62,195 nucleotides of DNA from Bradyrhizobium sp. Leo170 (GCF_004296405.1 NZ_PSRR01000011.1:1-62195), one strand, 5' to 3'. Counted from the stretch's first letter, positions 17,854 to 27,007 are shown. Translations and numbers: made by a program. The notes: generated by a model not told the origin, from the sequence alone.

Positions 17854-19487
17854 GCCGACTCCTCCTGCCTAATCCATTGCTTGAGAATCGCTGCCGCCTG
17901 CTTCTCATCAAGCTGAACGATTTGCTCCAACCGCCTCTGTGGAGCGTGCAGAACTCTTTTCGATATATCCTGGACGAGATTTGGCGGCTCTTCCCCGAAC
18001 TGCTCCATCGAGCCGCCCTCGCGGCCGAGTAGCGCGGCGGTCTCGCTCGTCTCGAGCTGGGCAGTCTCGGCCGAGCGGGAGTCGAGGATCGCGTTGATCG
18101 CGGGCCGCAGGCCGAACCAGATCAGCATTGCCGCGACGGCGACGATCGCGACCGCGCTGACGAAGGCGCCCGACTGCCGCATCAACACATCGGTGAAGGT
18201 GATTGCAGGAACCGGCGGGAAGTCGCGCGCGCCTTCCATGAACTCGACCGCCGACACCTGGATCTGGTCTCCACGCTGACGGTCAATACCTGCCGCGGTT
18301 GCGGCGAGCTGGCTGATCTCGGCGACCTTTGCCTCCAAGGCCGCATCGCTGGCCTTGTCGCCAAGGCTGGCCTGGAGGCGCGGACGATTGACCAGCACCG
18401 CAAGGAACAGCTTGTTGACGACGTAGCCATCGCTCACGGTCGTCGTCGTTTTCGACGACACCTCAAAGTTGGTGACGTCCTCGCGCCGCTGCTTCTCATC
18501 GTTGGTATTCTTGTTACCGGACGCGTTGATCTGTTGATCCGGCAGGTTCTGCTGCACCGTCGTCGGCGTCTGCCGATCCAGGCTCTGCGACGATTCCTTC
18601 TCACGAACGGCGCGAACCGATCTCTGGACGCGGGACTCCGGATCGTAGACGGTCTCGTTGGTCTGCCGCTTGTCCGTGCTGAGCTGAGTGGCGACGCTGA
18701 CTTCAAAATTGTCGAGCCCCAGATAGGGCGCGAGCGCCTTGCTGACATTCTCCTGGATCAGCCGGCTGACGACGCGTTGCAGGTTCGCCATGCTTGTCGG
18801 CGCCGCACCCTCGTCGTCTGATGAAAGCAGCGATCCATCGCTGTCGAGGACAGTCACCTTGTCGGCCGCCATCCCCGGGACGGCCGCGGCGACGAGGTGA
18901 CGAATCGATCGCGCCGTTTTGGCATCGGCAGCCCCGTCGGTCCGGATCACAACAGATGCCGAAGGCGGCTGCTGCTCGCGCCGGAACGATCCACGCGCCG
19001 GCATGACAATGTGGACGCGCGCGGCCTTCACGCCTTTGAGGACCTGGATCGTACGGGCGATCTCGCCTTCGAGTGCGCGGACGCGGGTGACTTCCTGCAT
19101 GAAGGAAGTGAGACCGAGGGAGCCGATCTTGTCGAACAGCTCGTAGCCTCCGCTGCTGCTGTTCGGCAAACCTTTCTCGGCCAGTAACGTTCTTGCCTGG
19201 GCGGTCTGCCCTGGTCGCACGAAGATGGTGTCGCCTGAGGCATTCACATCAAAGGCAATGCTAGCGTCGCGCAGGACCGAACCGACGCGCGAGACGTCTT
19301 CCCGGCTAAGACCGGTGTAGAGCACATCGAATTCCGGCCGACTCAAGTAATAGGCGCCGCCGCCCACACCCAAGAAAACGGCAAGGCCGACAAGCGCGAG
19401 CACGGTGAGGCGCCTGGGGCCAAGCTCGAGCAGATTGTTCCAGAGCCGTTGCGCATGTTCGCGGTTAACCATCAAACCCTCTGCCAT
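17850..19487 (-). CDS. fliF: MS-ring protein FliF
   Basis: The 545-residue protein has TM segments at about 27-48 and 445-465 flanking the periplasmic ring-building domains. Recognisable YscJ/FliF stretches are RPEFDVLYTGLSREDVSRVG, NSSSGGYELFDKIGSLGLTS and VKAARVHIVMPARGSFRREQ. The C-terminal cytoplasmic tail (MEQFGEEPPNLVQDISKRVL and after) is the FliG-binding end. FliF forms the base on which switch and export gate assemble. The upstream 114 bases separate it from the flagellin gene and contain that gene's terminator. Confidence 0.96.
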   Translation of the reverse strand: MAEGLMVNREHAQRLWNNLLELGPRRLTVLALVGLAVFLGVGGGAYYLSRPEFDVLYTGLSREDVSRVGSVLRDASIAFDVNASGDTIFVRPGQTAQARTLLAEKGLPNSSSGGYELFDKIGSLGLTSFMQEVTRVRALEGEIARTIQVLKGVKAARVHIVMPARGSFRREQQPPSASVVIRTDGAADAKTARSIRHLVAAAVPGMAADKVTVLDSDGSLLSSDDEGAAPTSMANLQRVVSRLIQENVSKALAPYLGLDNFEVSVATQLSTDKRQTNETVYDPESRVQRSVRAVREKESSQSLDRQTPTTVQQNLPDQQINASGNKNTNDEKQRREDVTNFEVSSKTTTTVSDGYVVNKLFLAVLVNRPRLQASLGDKASDAALEAKVAEISQLAATAAGIDRQRGDQIQVSAVEFMEGARDFPPVPAITFTDVLMRQSGAFVSAVAIVAVAAMLIWFGLRPAINAILDSRSAETAQLETSETAALLGREGGSMEQFGEEPPNLVQDISKRVLHAPQRRLEQIVQLDEKQAAAILKQWIRQEESA

Positions 19488-19547
19488 ACTTCCGAATCGA
19501 TTCTCGATCGTGAAGCTTGTCCGAGGGTTGCGCGGCGCGAACCATGC

Positions 19548-19579
19548 AAAACGGCCGCGACCAGGTCGGTCGCGGCCGT
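19548..19579 (-). terminator. Rho-independent terminator of the flagellin gene
   Basis: A perfect hairpin pairs CGGCCGCGACC (19552-19562) with GGTCGCGGCCG (19568-19578) around a 5-base loop. The flanking A-T pair extends the stem to 12. On the minus strand it is followed by a run of four T. It starts 23 bases after the flagellin stop, so it should end the abundant flagellin transcript before fliF. Confidence 0.85.
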
Positions 19580-19601
19580 CGTAGTCAAGAGATCAAGTTT
19601 A

Positions 19602-20852
19602 CTAGCCGCGGAACAGCGACAGGATGCTCTGGCTGCCCGCGTTCGCGATCGACAGCGCCTGAATGCCGAGCTGCTGCTGGGTCTGAAGGGCCTGCAGACG
19701 GGTCGATTCAGCGTTCATGTCGGCGTCGACGAGCTGGCCGATACCGCGATCGAGCGAGTCAGTCAGGGTCTTGACGAAGTCCTGCTGCAGGCCGATGCGG
19801 TTCTTGATGGCACCGAGGTTGGTCGCCGAGTCGGTGATCTTGGCGAAAGCATCCTGAGTGCCCTGGATGTAGGTCTCGAGCTTGTTGAGGTCAGCAGCGC
19901 TGTCGGTGAGCTTCGAGATGTCCAGCGTCGCGACGCTGAAGGTTTCCCAGGCCGTACCGTTATAGGCATCGTAGGTCTGGTCGAGGATGCCCTTCTTGGT
20001 GGCGACCGGCGGGGTGATCGCGGTCATCGAGACCGCGGCACCGAGACCGGAGACGCTGGCGTCGATCGAGATGTCCGCGTCGTTGCGGCTCTTGAACGAC
20101 AGCGCGTCACCGGCCGCCGAGACGCCGACCGACAGACCCTCGATGCCGAGCTTGTTGATCGCCGTCGCGATGTCCTTGAGGGAGGTGTTCTTCGCCACAG
20201 CGATGTTGGTGGCCGTGCCGCCGACGGTCACCACGATGTTGCCGCCAACGTCGTTGGTGGCATCGTAGGCACCCGTGGTGGCCGTCGGGAAGGCCTGCGC
20301 GGCGTAGGTGGTGTCCAGGTTCGCGTCGTAGAGCTTGATCGAGTCAAGATTGACCGAAAGCGTGTCGATCTTGACGGTGCCGCCGGCACGAGAGAAGGAC
20401 GAAACGACGGTCTTCGAGGAGTTGTAGCTCGCCGAGGTCGAATCGACCGAGATCCAGTTTTCACCGTTGAAAACCGCGCTGTCGGCGGTGTTCTTCAACT
20501 GCTTCTGCAGTTCGGTAATTTCGCTCTGGATCTTGGCGCGATCGACGCCAGGCGTACGGGCGGCAACCAGCTTCGCGTTGATCTGCGAGACGACGCTGAC
20601 GGTGCCGTTCAGGCCCGTATACATCGTGTCGATGGTCGCGGCGCCGAGGCCGAGGGCGTCCTGCACGGCGCTCAGAGCCATGTTGTCCGAACGCATCGTG
20701 GTGGCGATCGACCAATAAGCGGCGTTATCGGACGCCGTCGACACCCGGTAGCCGGTGGAGATGCGGTTCTGGGTGGTCGCAAGACCCGCGCTAACCGTCC
20801 GCAGGGTCTGCAGAGCGGTCATGGCGGAGGAGTTGGTCATCAAGCTTGACAT
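19602..20852 (-). CDS. fliC: Flagellin
   Basis: The 416-residue protein has both conserved flagellin ends. The N-terminal D0/D1 has TLRTVSAGLATTQNRISTGY and VSTASDNAAYWSIATTMRSD. The C-terminal D1/D0 has NRIGLQQDFVKTLTDSLDRG and ends GIQALSIANAGSQSILSLFRG. The middle is Thr/Ala/Asp-rich. A single flagellin gene is present in this window. Lateral systems of Bradyrhizobium often have two. AAGGGA lies 8 bases before the ATG. The gene stands alone between a 316-bp upstream gap and its own terminator, consistent with strong separate expression and with FlbT/FlaF control at the mRNA level. Confidence 0.96.
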   Translation of the reverse strand: MSSLMTNSSAMTALQTLRTVSAGLATTQNRISTGYRVSTASDNAAYWSIATTMRSDNMALSAVQDALGLGAATIDTMYTGLNGTVSVVSQINAKLVAARTPGVDRAKIQSEITELQKQLKNTADSAVFNGENWISVDSTSASYNSSKTVVSSFSRAGGTVKIDTLSVNLDSIKLYDANLDTTYAAQAFPTATTGAYDATNDVGGNIVVTVGGTATNIAVAKNTSLKDIATAINKLGIEGLSVGVSAAGDALSFKSRNDADISIDASVSGLGAAVSMTAITPPVATKKGILDQTYDAYNGTAWETFSVATLDISKLTDSAADLNKLETYIQGTQDAFAKITDSATNLGAIKNRIGLQQDFVKTLTDSLDRGIGQLVDADMNAESTRLQALQTQQQLGIQALSIANAGSQSILSLFRG

Positions 20853-21051
20853 TGATTATGTCCCTTAGTGTGAGGTGTTTATCTGGGGGGACATACCGGG
20901 CTTTCACCGGTACGGCAGGGCGGCATCATGCCTTTGGGGTTGAAGGAACACCCAACCTGCCGTTCATCCTTGCTAGCATCCGAACCTTACCCAGAGCTGA
21001 ACAGCAGCTCGAAGATTTGCGGTCCGGATGCCATGCGAGGCACCCGATGCC
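20853..21051. other. Flagellin upstream region
   Basis: About 200 non-coding bases separate the flagellin start from the palindromic repeat. It should contain the flagellin promoter and the mRNA leader that FlbT is expected to bind. GGGCTTTCACCGGTACGGCA and similar GC-rich patches occur, but I could not fix a -35/-10 or sigma-54 element with confidence. Confidence 0.4.
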
Positions 21052-21171
21052 AGATCATGATCCGATCAGACGAAATCGGATCATGATCTCATCTCTTTGT
21101 TAAGCATGATCTCCGCGCAAACGCTGTGCATTTATCGCGAGGGAAAACCGGTTTTTCCGGATCATGCTCTA
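21052..21171. repeat. Intergenic palindromic repeat, copy 2
   Basis: This copy has the same two-part order as 3998-4100. ATCATGATCCGAT (21054-21066) faces its complement (21075-21087). AGCATGATC (21103-21111) faces GATCATGCT (21160-21168). The second loop is longer and differs in sequence from copy 1. The right edge again reads CTCTA and supplies the TAG stop of fliP. Confidence 0.85.
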
Positions 21172-21903
21172 CTGAAACGATCGTACCAGGCCGATGGCGA
21201 GGAGATTCCACCCATCGATCAGCACGAAGAACAGCACCTTGAAAGGAAGCGCGAACACGGTCGGCGGCATCATCATCATGCCCATGGACATGGTAAGCGT
21301 GGCGACAACCATGTCGATCACCAGAAACGGCATGATGACCAGGAAGCCAATCTCGAAGGCCCTTCGCAGCTCGGAAATCATGAAGGCGGGTATGATCACG
21401 CGCAGATCGATCCGCTGGCCGTCAGGCCGCGTCTTGAAGCCTTCGGCCGCCAGGCTTTCAAAGCTTTGCAGATCCTTCTCGCGAACATGCGCCATCATGA
21501 AATCGCGGAACGGATCGGTCACACGGGTATATGCTTCCTGCTCGGAAATTTCGTTCTGCATCAAGGGCTGAACGCCGTCCTTCCAGGCGCGATCAAACGT
21601 CGGGGCCATGACATAGAAGGTCATGAAAAGCGCGAGGCTGATCATGACGATATTTGACGGCGTCGTCTGCAGTCCGAGGCCTGCGCGCAGGAACGAAAGC
21701 GCGACGACGAACCTCGTGAAACTCGTCACCATGATCAGAAGTCCGGGAGCCAGCGACAAGACCGTGAGCAGCGCCACGAGCTGGATGATCCGGCCACTGG
21801 CGCTTCCGCCGCCTTGCGGGATCAGCGTGGACAGATCCGGAATCTGGGCCGCCGCCGCGGTGGGGAGAAGAGCCAGGAGCAGGACGAGGCAGAAGCGCTT
21901 CAT
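21169..21903 (-). CDS. fliP: Flagellar export gate protein FliP
   Basis: The 244 residues begin with a cleavable-type signal segment (FCLVLLLALLPTAAAAQ). FliP signatures are VALLTVLSLAPGLLIMVTSF, TRFVVALSFLRAGLGLQTTP and LVIMPFLVIDMVVATLTMSM, followed by MMMMPPTVFALPFKVLFFVL. FliP pentamers form most of the export pore. Its start overlaps the fliL stop by 4 bp. Its TAG stop is formed by the edge of the palindromic repeat, so no other gene follows it closely. Confidence 0.97.
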   Translation of the reverse strand: MKRFCLVLLLALLPTAAAAQIPDLSTLIPQGGGSASGRIIQLVALLTVLSLAPGLLIMVTSFTRFVVALSFLRAGLGLQTTPSNIVMISLALFMTFYVMAPTFDRAWKDGVQPLMQNEISEQEAYTRVTDPFRDFMMAHVREKDLQSFESLAAEGFKTRPDGQRIDLRVIIPAFMISELRRAFEIGFLVIMPFLVIDMVVATLTMSMGMMMMPPTVFALPFKVLFFVLIDGWNLLAIGLVRSFQ

Positions 21904-22355
21904 TGGACGACCAGTGTTTCGATGATCAGTTCGCGCACCTTCCCGCCCGAACGGATCGCCGCCCGCTCGTTGAGATCCTCGCGAAGATACTGCAGCCCGC
22001 GCGCGCCCTCGATTTGCGCCGCCGACACCGTTCGCAGGTAGGACACGATGTCTTCGCCCAGCCGGGCCGCGAGAAGGTTCGCCTCCTCCTCGTTCATCTG
22101 ATCGGTGACGACCGATCCCTCCATGCGGACCCAGGTGCCGGTCGGCGCCGCCAGGTTGGTCACTACCGGTGAGATCTTCCGCAGGCGCGCCGTCGGACTG
22201 AATGCGCTGGCGACCGGCCGCTCCACGGGATCCTTCTGGCTATCCGCGATCCGCTGCCCGGCGGACAGGAGATACAGGCTGGCAAGGCCGCCCGCCCCAG
22301 CAGACAGCATTGTAATCAGCAACAATGCGGCCAACCATTGCATCACGTTTCCCAT
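21900..22355 (-). CDS. fliL: FliL, stator-associated basal-body protein
   Basis: A 151-residue bitopic protein. The N-terminal TM (MQWLAALLLITMLSAGAGGL) precedes a periplasmic domain with TARLRKISPVVTNLAAPTGT and WVRMEGSVVTDQMNEEEANL, ending SGGKVRELIIETLVVQ. This is the usual FliL plan. FliL rings around the stator support torque. It precedes fliP with a 4-bp overlap. Start placed at MGNVMQWL, preceded by GGAG at very short distance. The longer frame to 22445 would run into flgH. Confidence 0.88.
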   Translation of the reverse strand: MGNVMQWLAALLLITMLSAGAGGLASLYLLSAGQRIADSQKDPVERPVASAFSPTARLRKISPVVTNLAAPTGTWVRMEGSVVTDQMNEEEANLLAARLGEDIVSYLRTVSAAQIEGARGLQYLREDLNERAAIRSGGKVRELIIETLVVQ

Positions 22356-22405
22356 GCTCCGATCCGCCGCCTGACGAGCTTCGCCACTTCTGGCCGCACC
22401 ATCGG

Positions 22406-23107
22406 CTAGAACGGCCCGACCTGGTCGTAGATCTGTTGCCCCCACGCCGGCTGCTGCACCTCCATGAGCCGGCCGCGGCCACCATAGGAAATTCGCGCCT
22501 CTCCGATCTTGTCGTAGGGAATGGTGTTGTTGCGGCCGATGTCCCGCGGCCGGACGATACCGGCAACGTTCACGATGCGCAGTTCGTAATTGACGCGCAT
22601 TTCCTGCGATCCGCTGATCAGCAGGTTACCGTTCGGCAGCACGTCGACCACGACCGCCCCGACCGAGAACTTGACCTCATCGGTGCGGTCGATCTTGCCC
22701 GCTCCCTTGGTCGACGTTTGCGAGTCGACGTTGCCATTGGCCTGTCCCTTGGGCGACCAGCCAAATATGTCGACGAGGTAGTCGGCGCTGAACTTCGTCT
22801 TCGAATCCCGTGACCGGTCGGTCTTGTTGTCGAAGGTCGCCTTGTCGTTCATGGAGATGGTGACGGTGATGAGATCACCGATGCGTGCTGCGCGCGGATC
22901 GCGGTAAAGATCCCTCCGCTCGTCCCACAGCGAGTGATAGCCTGCAGCGTATCGGCTGCGCGGCTCGACGGGAACCGCGCGCGCTTCGGCGTGCAGGCCT
23001 TGGCCGATCGGCGACATATAGGGCGCCTGGTTGATCTCGGCGAGGCTGCTCATGCAGCCCCCCAGAGCGAGAACCGGAAACAGAGAAAGTAAGCGAAGAA
23101 CCTTCAT
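22406..23107 (-). CDS. flgH: L-ring lipoprotein FlgH
   Basis: The 233-residue protein starts with a lipoprotein signal peptide whose lipobox is LALGGCMSS, giving a lipidated Cys at about residue 18. FlgH motifs include SLWDERRDLYRDPRAARIGD, LITVTISMNDKATFDNKT and LPNGNLLISGSQEMRVNYEL. The end GRGRLMEVQQPAWGQQIYDQ is typical. FlgH forms the outer-membrane bushing around the rod. It overlaps motE upstream by 4 bp. Confidence 0.96.
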   Translation of the reverse strand: MKVLRLLSLFPVLALGGCMSSLAEINQAPYMSPIGQGLHAEARAVPVEPRSRYAAGYHSLWDERRDLYRDPRAARIGDLITVTISMNDKATFDNKTDRSRDSKTKFSADYLVDIFGWSPKGQANGNVDSQTSTKGAGKIDRTDEVKFSVGAVVVDVLPNGNLLISGSQEMRVNYELRIVNVAGIVRPRDIGRNNTIPYDKIGEARISYGGRGRLMEVQQPAWGQQIYDQVGPF

Positions 23108-23793
23108 TTGTTCGTCTTCCCGTCGTCGGGGCGCCGCATGCCCGCCAGGGTATCGGCCAGGTGGGCCGCGCGCCCGGTCTCCATCTCGTTGAGGATCGCG
23201 CTTGCGGTCCGCACGCGAAGCTTGGCGAGCACGGCAGCCGCGGTTTCATCCGCCATGCTGGCGATCTGCCGTGCGGCGGCATCCGGGTCCATGCCGGAGT
23301 AAATCTCGACGACGTTGTCTTCCGCCTTCTTCAGGAAGTCTTCGCGCAGCTTCAGCCATTTCTCGTACTCGGCGCGCTTCGCCTCCAGCTCGGCGATCCG
23401 CTCCCGAAGCTTGGCCTCGGACGCTTCAAGCTGCTTTTGCTGCCACGCCACGCGCGCATCCAGCGCCGAATCCGTGATGTTCTTGCAGAAGTCGGTGGCG
23501 TCGGATCCGCGCTGATCGGTTGTCGCCGGCTCTCCAGGCGCCGATGGCGACGCTGCATTTTTTGCAACGGTTGCGGTCGTCAGCGGCAGTTCGGGCTGGG
23601 AATTGCCGGACGGCGCCTCCGGCTTGGCAGCAGGGCGGGACGGCACCGCGCGCGATGTCTTGGCGAAGTTGGCCAGGTTCAGCGGCTTCGACAATTTCTG
23701 CTCAGGCTGCTCCCATGCCGACGCCTGCGCGGAGAGCGCAAGACACCCCGCAAGGAGCATGCTTCTTCCCAGCAACGTCGCGCGCCTCACCAT
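23104..23793 (-). CDS. motE: MotE, periplasmic chaperone of MotC
   Basis: The 229 residues begin with a signal peptide (GRSMLLAGCLALSAQASA) and a Pro/Ala-rich linker. A coiled coil follows with LRERIAELEAKRAEYEKWLK, then an MgtE-N-like domain: DNVVEIYSGMDPDAAARQIA, SMADETAAAVLAKLRVRTA and ILNEMETGRAAHLADTLAGM. Sinorhizobium MotE has this layout and stabilises MotC. The ATG at 23793 has GGAG upstream. Longer starts to 23874 run into flgI. The family often has two Cys for disulfide-linked dimers, and one Cys (DFCKNI) is clear here. Confidence 0.88.
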   Translation of the reverse strand: MVRRATLLGRSMLLAGCLALSAQASAWEQPEQKLSKPLNLANFAKTSRAVPSRPAAKPEAPSGNSQPELPLTTATVAKNAASPSAPGEPATTDQRGSDATDFCKNITDSALDARVAWQQKQLEASEAKLRERIAELEAKRAEYEKWLKLREDFLKKAEDNVVEIYSGMDPDAAARQIASMADETAAAVLAKLRVRTASAILNEMETGRAAHLADTLAGMRRPDDGKTNK

Positions 23794-23860
23794 CCGCTCT
23801 CCGCACAGCATCTGTCCGAAGCGTTGCACGTTCAAGCTTGTGCCACGCTGACGCGACGTT

Positions 23861-24964
23861 CTACTGGATGACAAGATCGGCCTGCAGTGCGCCCGCCGCC
23901 TTGATCGCTTGCAGGATCGCGATGATGCCCTGCGGCTTCAATCCGATCTGGTTCAAGCCGCGTACAAGACGCTGCAAGTCCGTTCCGCGCAAGATCGCCA
24001 CTTGCGCGCCATTCTCACCGGCTTCGATGAACGTTTGCGGCACCACGACCGTTTCGCCGCGGCGCGAGAATGGCCCAGGCTGGGAAACGACCGGCATCTC
24101 GGTGATCCGAACCGAGAGATTGCCGTGGGTGACGGCGACGGTCGAGACCTGGACGTTTCGGCCGATCACGACGGTGCCGGTCCGTTCGTCGATGACGACA
24201 CGCGCGGGTGTATCAGGCTCGACCAGCAGTTCGCCAATCTCGGCGATGAAACGAACCGGCGCGACCGAGCGCGGCCGCGACAATACGATCGACCGGAAGT
24301 CGCGCTCGAAGGCCATGCTGGCGCTGTATCGTCCCTGACCGTAGTGGTTGATGGCGTCGATGATTCGCGTCGCGGTGACATAATCCGGATTTTTCAGCTC
24401 GAGAATGAGCGATTCCATCTGGTAGAATTTGCCTTGCACCTCGCGCTCGATCAGCGCGCCGTTCGGAATGCGGCCTGAGGTCGGAACGCCCTGACTGACC
24501 GTCTGCGCGGCACCTTCGACCGAGTATCCGCCGACTGCAATGGCGCCCTGGGCCACGGCGTAGACCTCACCGTCGGCGCCGCGGAGTTGGGTCATGAGGA
24601 GAGTGCCCCCCAACAGCGAAGAGGCATCACCGAGCGAGGAGAGCGCGACATCCATCCGCGAACCACCGGTAGCGTACGGCGGCAGATCGGCCGTCACCAC
24701 GACAGCGGCAACGTTCCGCGTCCGGAGCAATGTTCCCCGAATATTGATCCCCATGTTATCGAGCATCGATTGCAGCGACTGCTCGGTGAAAGGGGCGTTG
24801 CGTAACGTATCACCGGTCCCTTTAAGACCGATCACCAGACCGTAACCGATAAGCTGGTTTTCCCGCACACCCTTGAGGTTGGCGATATCCTTGATCCGCA
24901 CCGCCGCATCGGCGACGGTGCAGGAAAGCAGCAGGACGATGAATGATAAAAGTCGCAATATCAT
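23861..24964 (-). CDS. flgI: P-ring protein FlgI
   Basis: The 367-residue protein has a signal peptide (LLSFIVLLLSCTVADAAVR) and the strongly conserved FlgI body, including GYGLVIGLKGTGDTLRNAPF, FTEQSLQSMLDNMGINIRGT and LAPP-type segment VVVTADLPPYATGGSRMDV. The C-terminus has LRGTDLQRLVRGLNQIGLKP and GIIAILQAIKAAGALQADLV. FlgI assembles in peptidoglycan around the rod with help from FlgA, encoded just upstream (start and stop overlap, ATGA). An extended frame to 25459 is a shadow of flgA. Confidence 0.97.
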   Translation of the reverse strand: MILRLLSFIVLLLSCTVADAAVRIKDIANLKGVRENQLIGYGLVIGLKGTGDTLRNAPFTEQSLQSMLDNMGINIRGTLLRTRNVAAVVVTADLPPYATGGSRMDVALSSLGDASSLLGGTLLMTQLRGADGEVYAVAQGAIAVGGYSVEGAAQTVSQGVPTSGRIPNGALIEREVQGKFYQMESLILELKNPDYVTATRIIDAINHYGQGRYSASMAFERDFRSIVLSRPRSVAPVRFIAEIGELLVEPDTPARVVIDERTGTVVIGRNVQVSTVAVTHGNLSVRITEMPVVSQPGPFSRRGETVVVPQTFIEAGENGAQVAILRGTDLQRLVRGLNQIGLKPQGIIAILQAIKAAGALQADLVIQ

Positions 24965-25440
24965 CCGTTTTGAATCCGCACCGATCCGTCCGACTGGATG
25001 ACGCCCCTGATAATCACGCCCGTATCGAGGTTCCGAAGCTGGATCATGGTGCCCGGACTGCCGGACTGCAGCGATGAGGCGTAGGTGACGATGGTAAGCG
25101 ATCCATCCTCGACGATCACCTTGACGACATTGCCTCGCGCCACGAGTTTCTGCTCTTCGAGGGCGTTGATCGGGATCGGCTGGCCCGCCACCAGCGTCCT
25201 TCGCGCGACCCGGCCAACGAGCGATGCCCGCTCGGCGGCAAAGGCCGCTGCACCGGGCATGTTCGGCGCGAAGGCGCGATCGATGATCAACTCGTCCTTG
25301 ATCAGATCGCCCGGATAGATCACCGTTGCCGGCACGAGCAAGCGCACGGATTCTTCCGCGATCGCGCCACCACCTGCACCGCCCGCAGCGAGCAAGAGCG
25401 CTGCGAGCATGGAAACCAGGGCGAACTGGACGAGCTTCAA
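24961..25440 (-). CDS. flgA: P-ring assembly chaperone FlgA
   Basis: The 159-residue periplasmic protein has a signal peptide (LVSMLAALLLAAGGAGGGA) and the SAF-like domain typical of FlgA: LLVPATVIYPGDLIKDELII, AFAAERASLVGRVARRTLVA and QPIPINALEEQKLVARGNVV. It ends LDTGVIIRGVIQSDGSVRIQ. FlgA prevents FlgI aggregation before P-ring formation. The gene stands between flgG and flgI with a 21-base gap and a 4-bp overlap, so the three should be one transcript. Confidence 0.95.
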   Translation of the reverse strand: MKLVQFALVSMLAALLLAAGGAGGGAIAEESVRLLVPATVIYPGDLIKDELIIDRAFAPNMPGAAAFAAERASLVGRVARRTLVAGQPIPINALEEQKLVARGNVVKVIVEDGSLTIVTYASSLQSGSPGTMIQLRNLDTGVIIRGVIQSDGSVRIQNG

Positions 25441-25461
25441 GACGCTTCTCCGCTTGCAATC

Positions 25462-26250
25462 CTATCGAAGGCCCTTGGAGACCGTCGACGCCATCTCGTC
25501 GGCCGCCTGGATCACCTTCGAGTTCATTTCGTAAGACCGCTGCGCCGAGATCAATTCGGTGATCTCCTTGACCGGATCGACGTTCGAACTCTCCAGATAG
25601 TGCTGATGGATCTTGCCGAAGCCGATATCGCCGGGAACGCCAACGACCGGAACGCCGGACGCCAACGTCTCCTTGTAGAGATTGCCACCAAGTGGATCGA
25701 GGCCGGCCTCGTTGGCGAAATTCGCGAGATTCAGCTGGCCGAGCAGGCGCGGATTAACCTCGTTGTCCAGCTTGGCGTACACCTGGCCCGATTCATTGAC
25801 CGTGACATCGACCGTCCCTTGCGGGATGATAATCGCGGGATCGACGTTGTAACCATCCGCCGTCACCAACTGCCTGTCCGCGTTGGTATTGAACGCCCCG
25901 GCGCGGGTGTAGAGCGTTTCGCCGTTCGGCCCCACGACCTGGAACCACCCTCTGCCGTTGACGGCGAGATCGTAGGTATTGCCGGTTTGCGCCAACGCGC
26001 CCTGCAGGTGCAACTTGCGCACGGCCACCGACCGGACGCCCAGCCCCAGCTTGGCCCCTTCGGGGACCGCAGCTTCGCCGGAGCGGTTCGGAACGCCCTG
26101 CATGCGATCGACCTGGTAGAACAGGTCGGTGAATTCGGCTCGCGAACGCTTGTACGATGTCGTATTGATGTTCGCAATGTTGTTGGCGATGACCTCGACA
26201 TTGAGCTGCTGCGCGCTCATTCCGGTCGCCGCGATGGCAAGCGCTCTCAT
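25462..26250 (-). CDS. flgG: Distal rod protein FlgG
   Basis: At 262 residues this is a full-length FlgG. The N-terminus has [20 protein letters not shown] and [20 protein letters not shown]. Middle features are [20 protein letters not shown] and [20 protein letters not shown]. The C-terminus [20 protein letters not shown] is the D0 helix. FlgG makes the distal rod that passes the P and L rings. It follows fliE by 10 bases and precedes flgA. Confidence 0.97.
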   Translation of the reverse strand: MRALAIAATGMSAQQLNVEVIANNIANINTTSYKRSRAEFTDLFYQVDRMQGVPNRSGEAAVPEGAKLGLGVRSVAVRKLHLQGALAQTGNTYDLAVNGRGWFQVVGPNGETLYTRAGAFNTNADRQLVTADGYNVDPAIIIPQGTVDVTVNESGQVYAKLDNEVNPRLLGQLNLANFANEAGLDPLGGNLYKETLASGVPVVGVPGDIGFGKIHQHYLESSNVDPVKEITELISAQRSYEMNSKVIQAADEMASTVSKGLR

Positions 26251-26260
26251 TTGCTATCCC

Positions 26261-26584
26261 TCAGATCGCCATTCGGCTGACTTCTTGGTACGCCTGCACG
26301 ACCTTGTCGCGCACGGCGACCGCCATCTGCAGCGTCTGCTCGGCGGACATGACGGCCTCCACCACGCTCTGGGCCGACACCTTGCCCTGGATATACGACA
26401 CCGACGCGGCCTCTCCGCCCTTGAGGCTACCGATCGCATCGGCGGCAACCTGCTCCAGGACTCCGTCAAAACCGAGCGAGGGTCGAGCCGCCTGCGGCGC
26501 GGCCGGCGCGGACGTCGCAACGCTGCTTGATTGAACGACGCCGGCAACGTCTTTCAGAACCGAAGAAACCGCTTCCATCATCAT
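26261..26584 (-). CDS. fliE: Hook-basal body complex protein FliE
   Basis: The 107 residues end with the FliE signature VSAQSVVEAVMSAEQTLQMA followed by VAVRDKVVQAYQEVSRMAI. FliE joins the MS ring and export gate to the first rod protein. The N-terminal half is Ala/Ser-rich and variable. Three ATG codons occur in a row at the start, and I used the first. Spacing to flgC is 3 bases, giving the ordinary order flgB-flgC-fliE-flgG. Confidence 0.93.
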   Translation of the reverse strand: MMMEAVSSVLKDVAGVVQSSSVATSAPAAPQAARPSLGFDGVLEQVAADAIGSLKGGEAASVSYIQGKVSAQSVVEAVMSAEQTLQMAVAVRDKVVQAYQEVSRMAI

Positions 26585-26587
26585 GGA

Positions 26588-27007
26588 CTATGCCCCCTTC
26601 AACAGATCGATCGTCATGGCAACCATCGACCTCGCCTGCTTGATCACCTGCAGATTGGCCTCATACGACCGGTTGGTTTCCCGCATGTCGGCCATTTCGA
26701 TCAGCATGTTCACGTTCGGCAGCTTGACATAGCCGTCCTGGCCGGCCGCCGGATGAGTTGGCTCGTAGTCGACCCGAAACGGAGCACGGTCGACACCGAT
26801 GTCCTTGATTTTCACGACCCGCACACCCGCCGCGCGATCGACCTCCGCAGAGAACGTCGTGGTCTTGCGTCGGTAGGGCTCGGCACCGGGCGTACGGCCA
26901 GTGGAGTTGGCGTTTGCCATGTTCTCGGATACGACGCGCATTCTGGTCGACTGCGCCTCAAGTCCGGAACTGGCGATTTGAACTGATGCCTGCAGCGGAT
27001 CGATCAT
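26588..27007 (-). CDS. flgC: Proximal rod protein FlgC
   Basis: The N-terminus ASSGLEAQSTRMRVVSENMA and NANSTGRTPGAEPYRRKT matches FlgC, as does the internal VNMLIEMADMRETNRSYEAN near the C-terminus. The 139-residue length is normal. The ATG at 27007 is preceded by GAGG. A TTG one codon earlier is also open. FlgC stacks on FlgB in the proximal rod. Eleven bases separate it from flgB. Confidence 0.96.
   Translation of the reverse strand: MIDPLQASVQIASSGLEAQSTRMRVVSENMANANSTGRTPGAEPYRRKTTTFSAEVDRAAGVRVVKIKDIGVDRAPFRVDYEPTHPAAGQDGYVKLPNVNMLIEMADMRETNRSYEANLQVIKQARSMVAMTIDLLKGA

Noticed and set aside
19449..20849. 466-residue plus-strand ORF opposite flagellin
   Set aside because: The minus strand encodes an unambiguous flagellin with terminator. 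The plus frame is Arg/Gly/Asp-rich noise.
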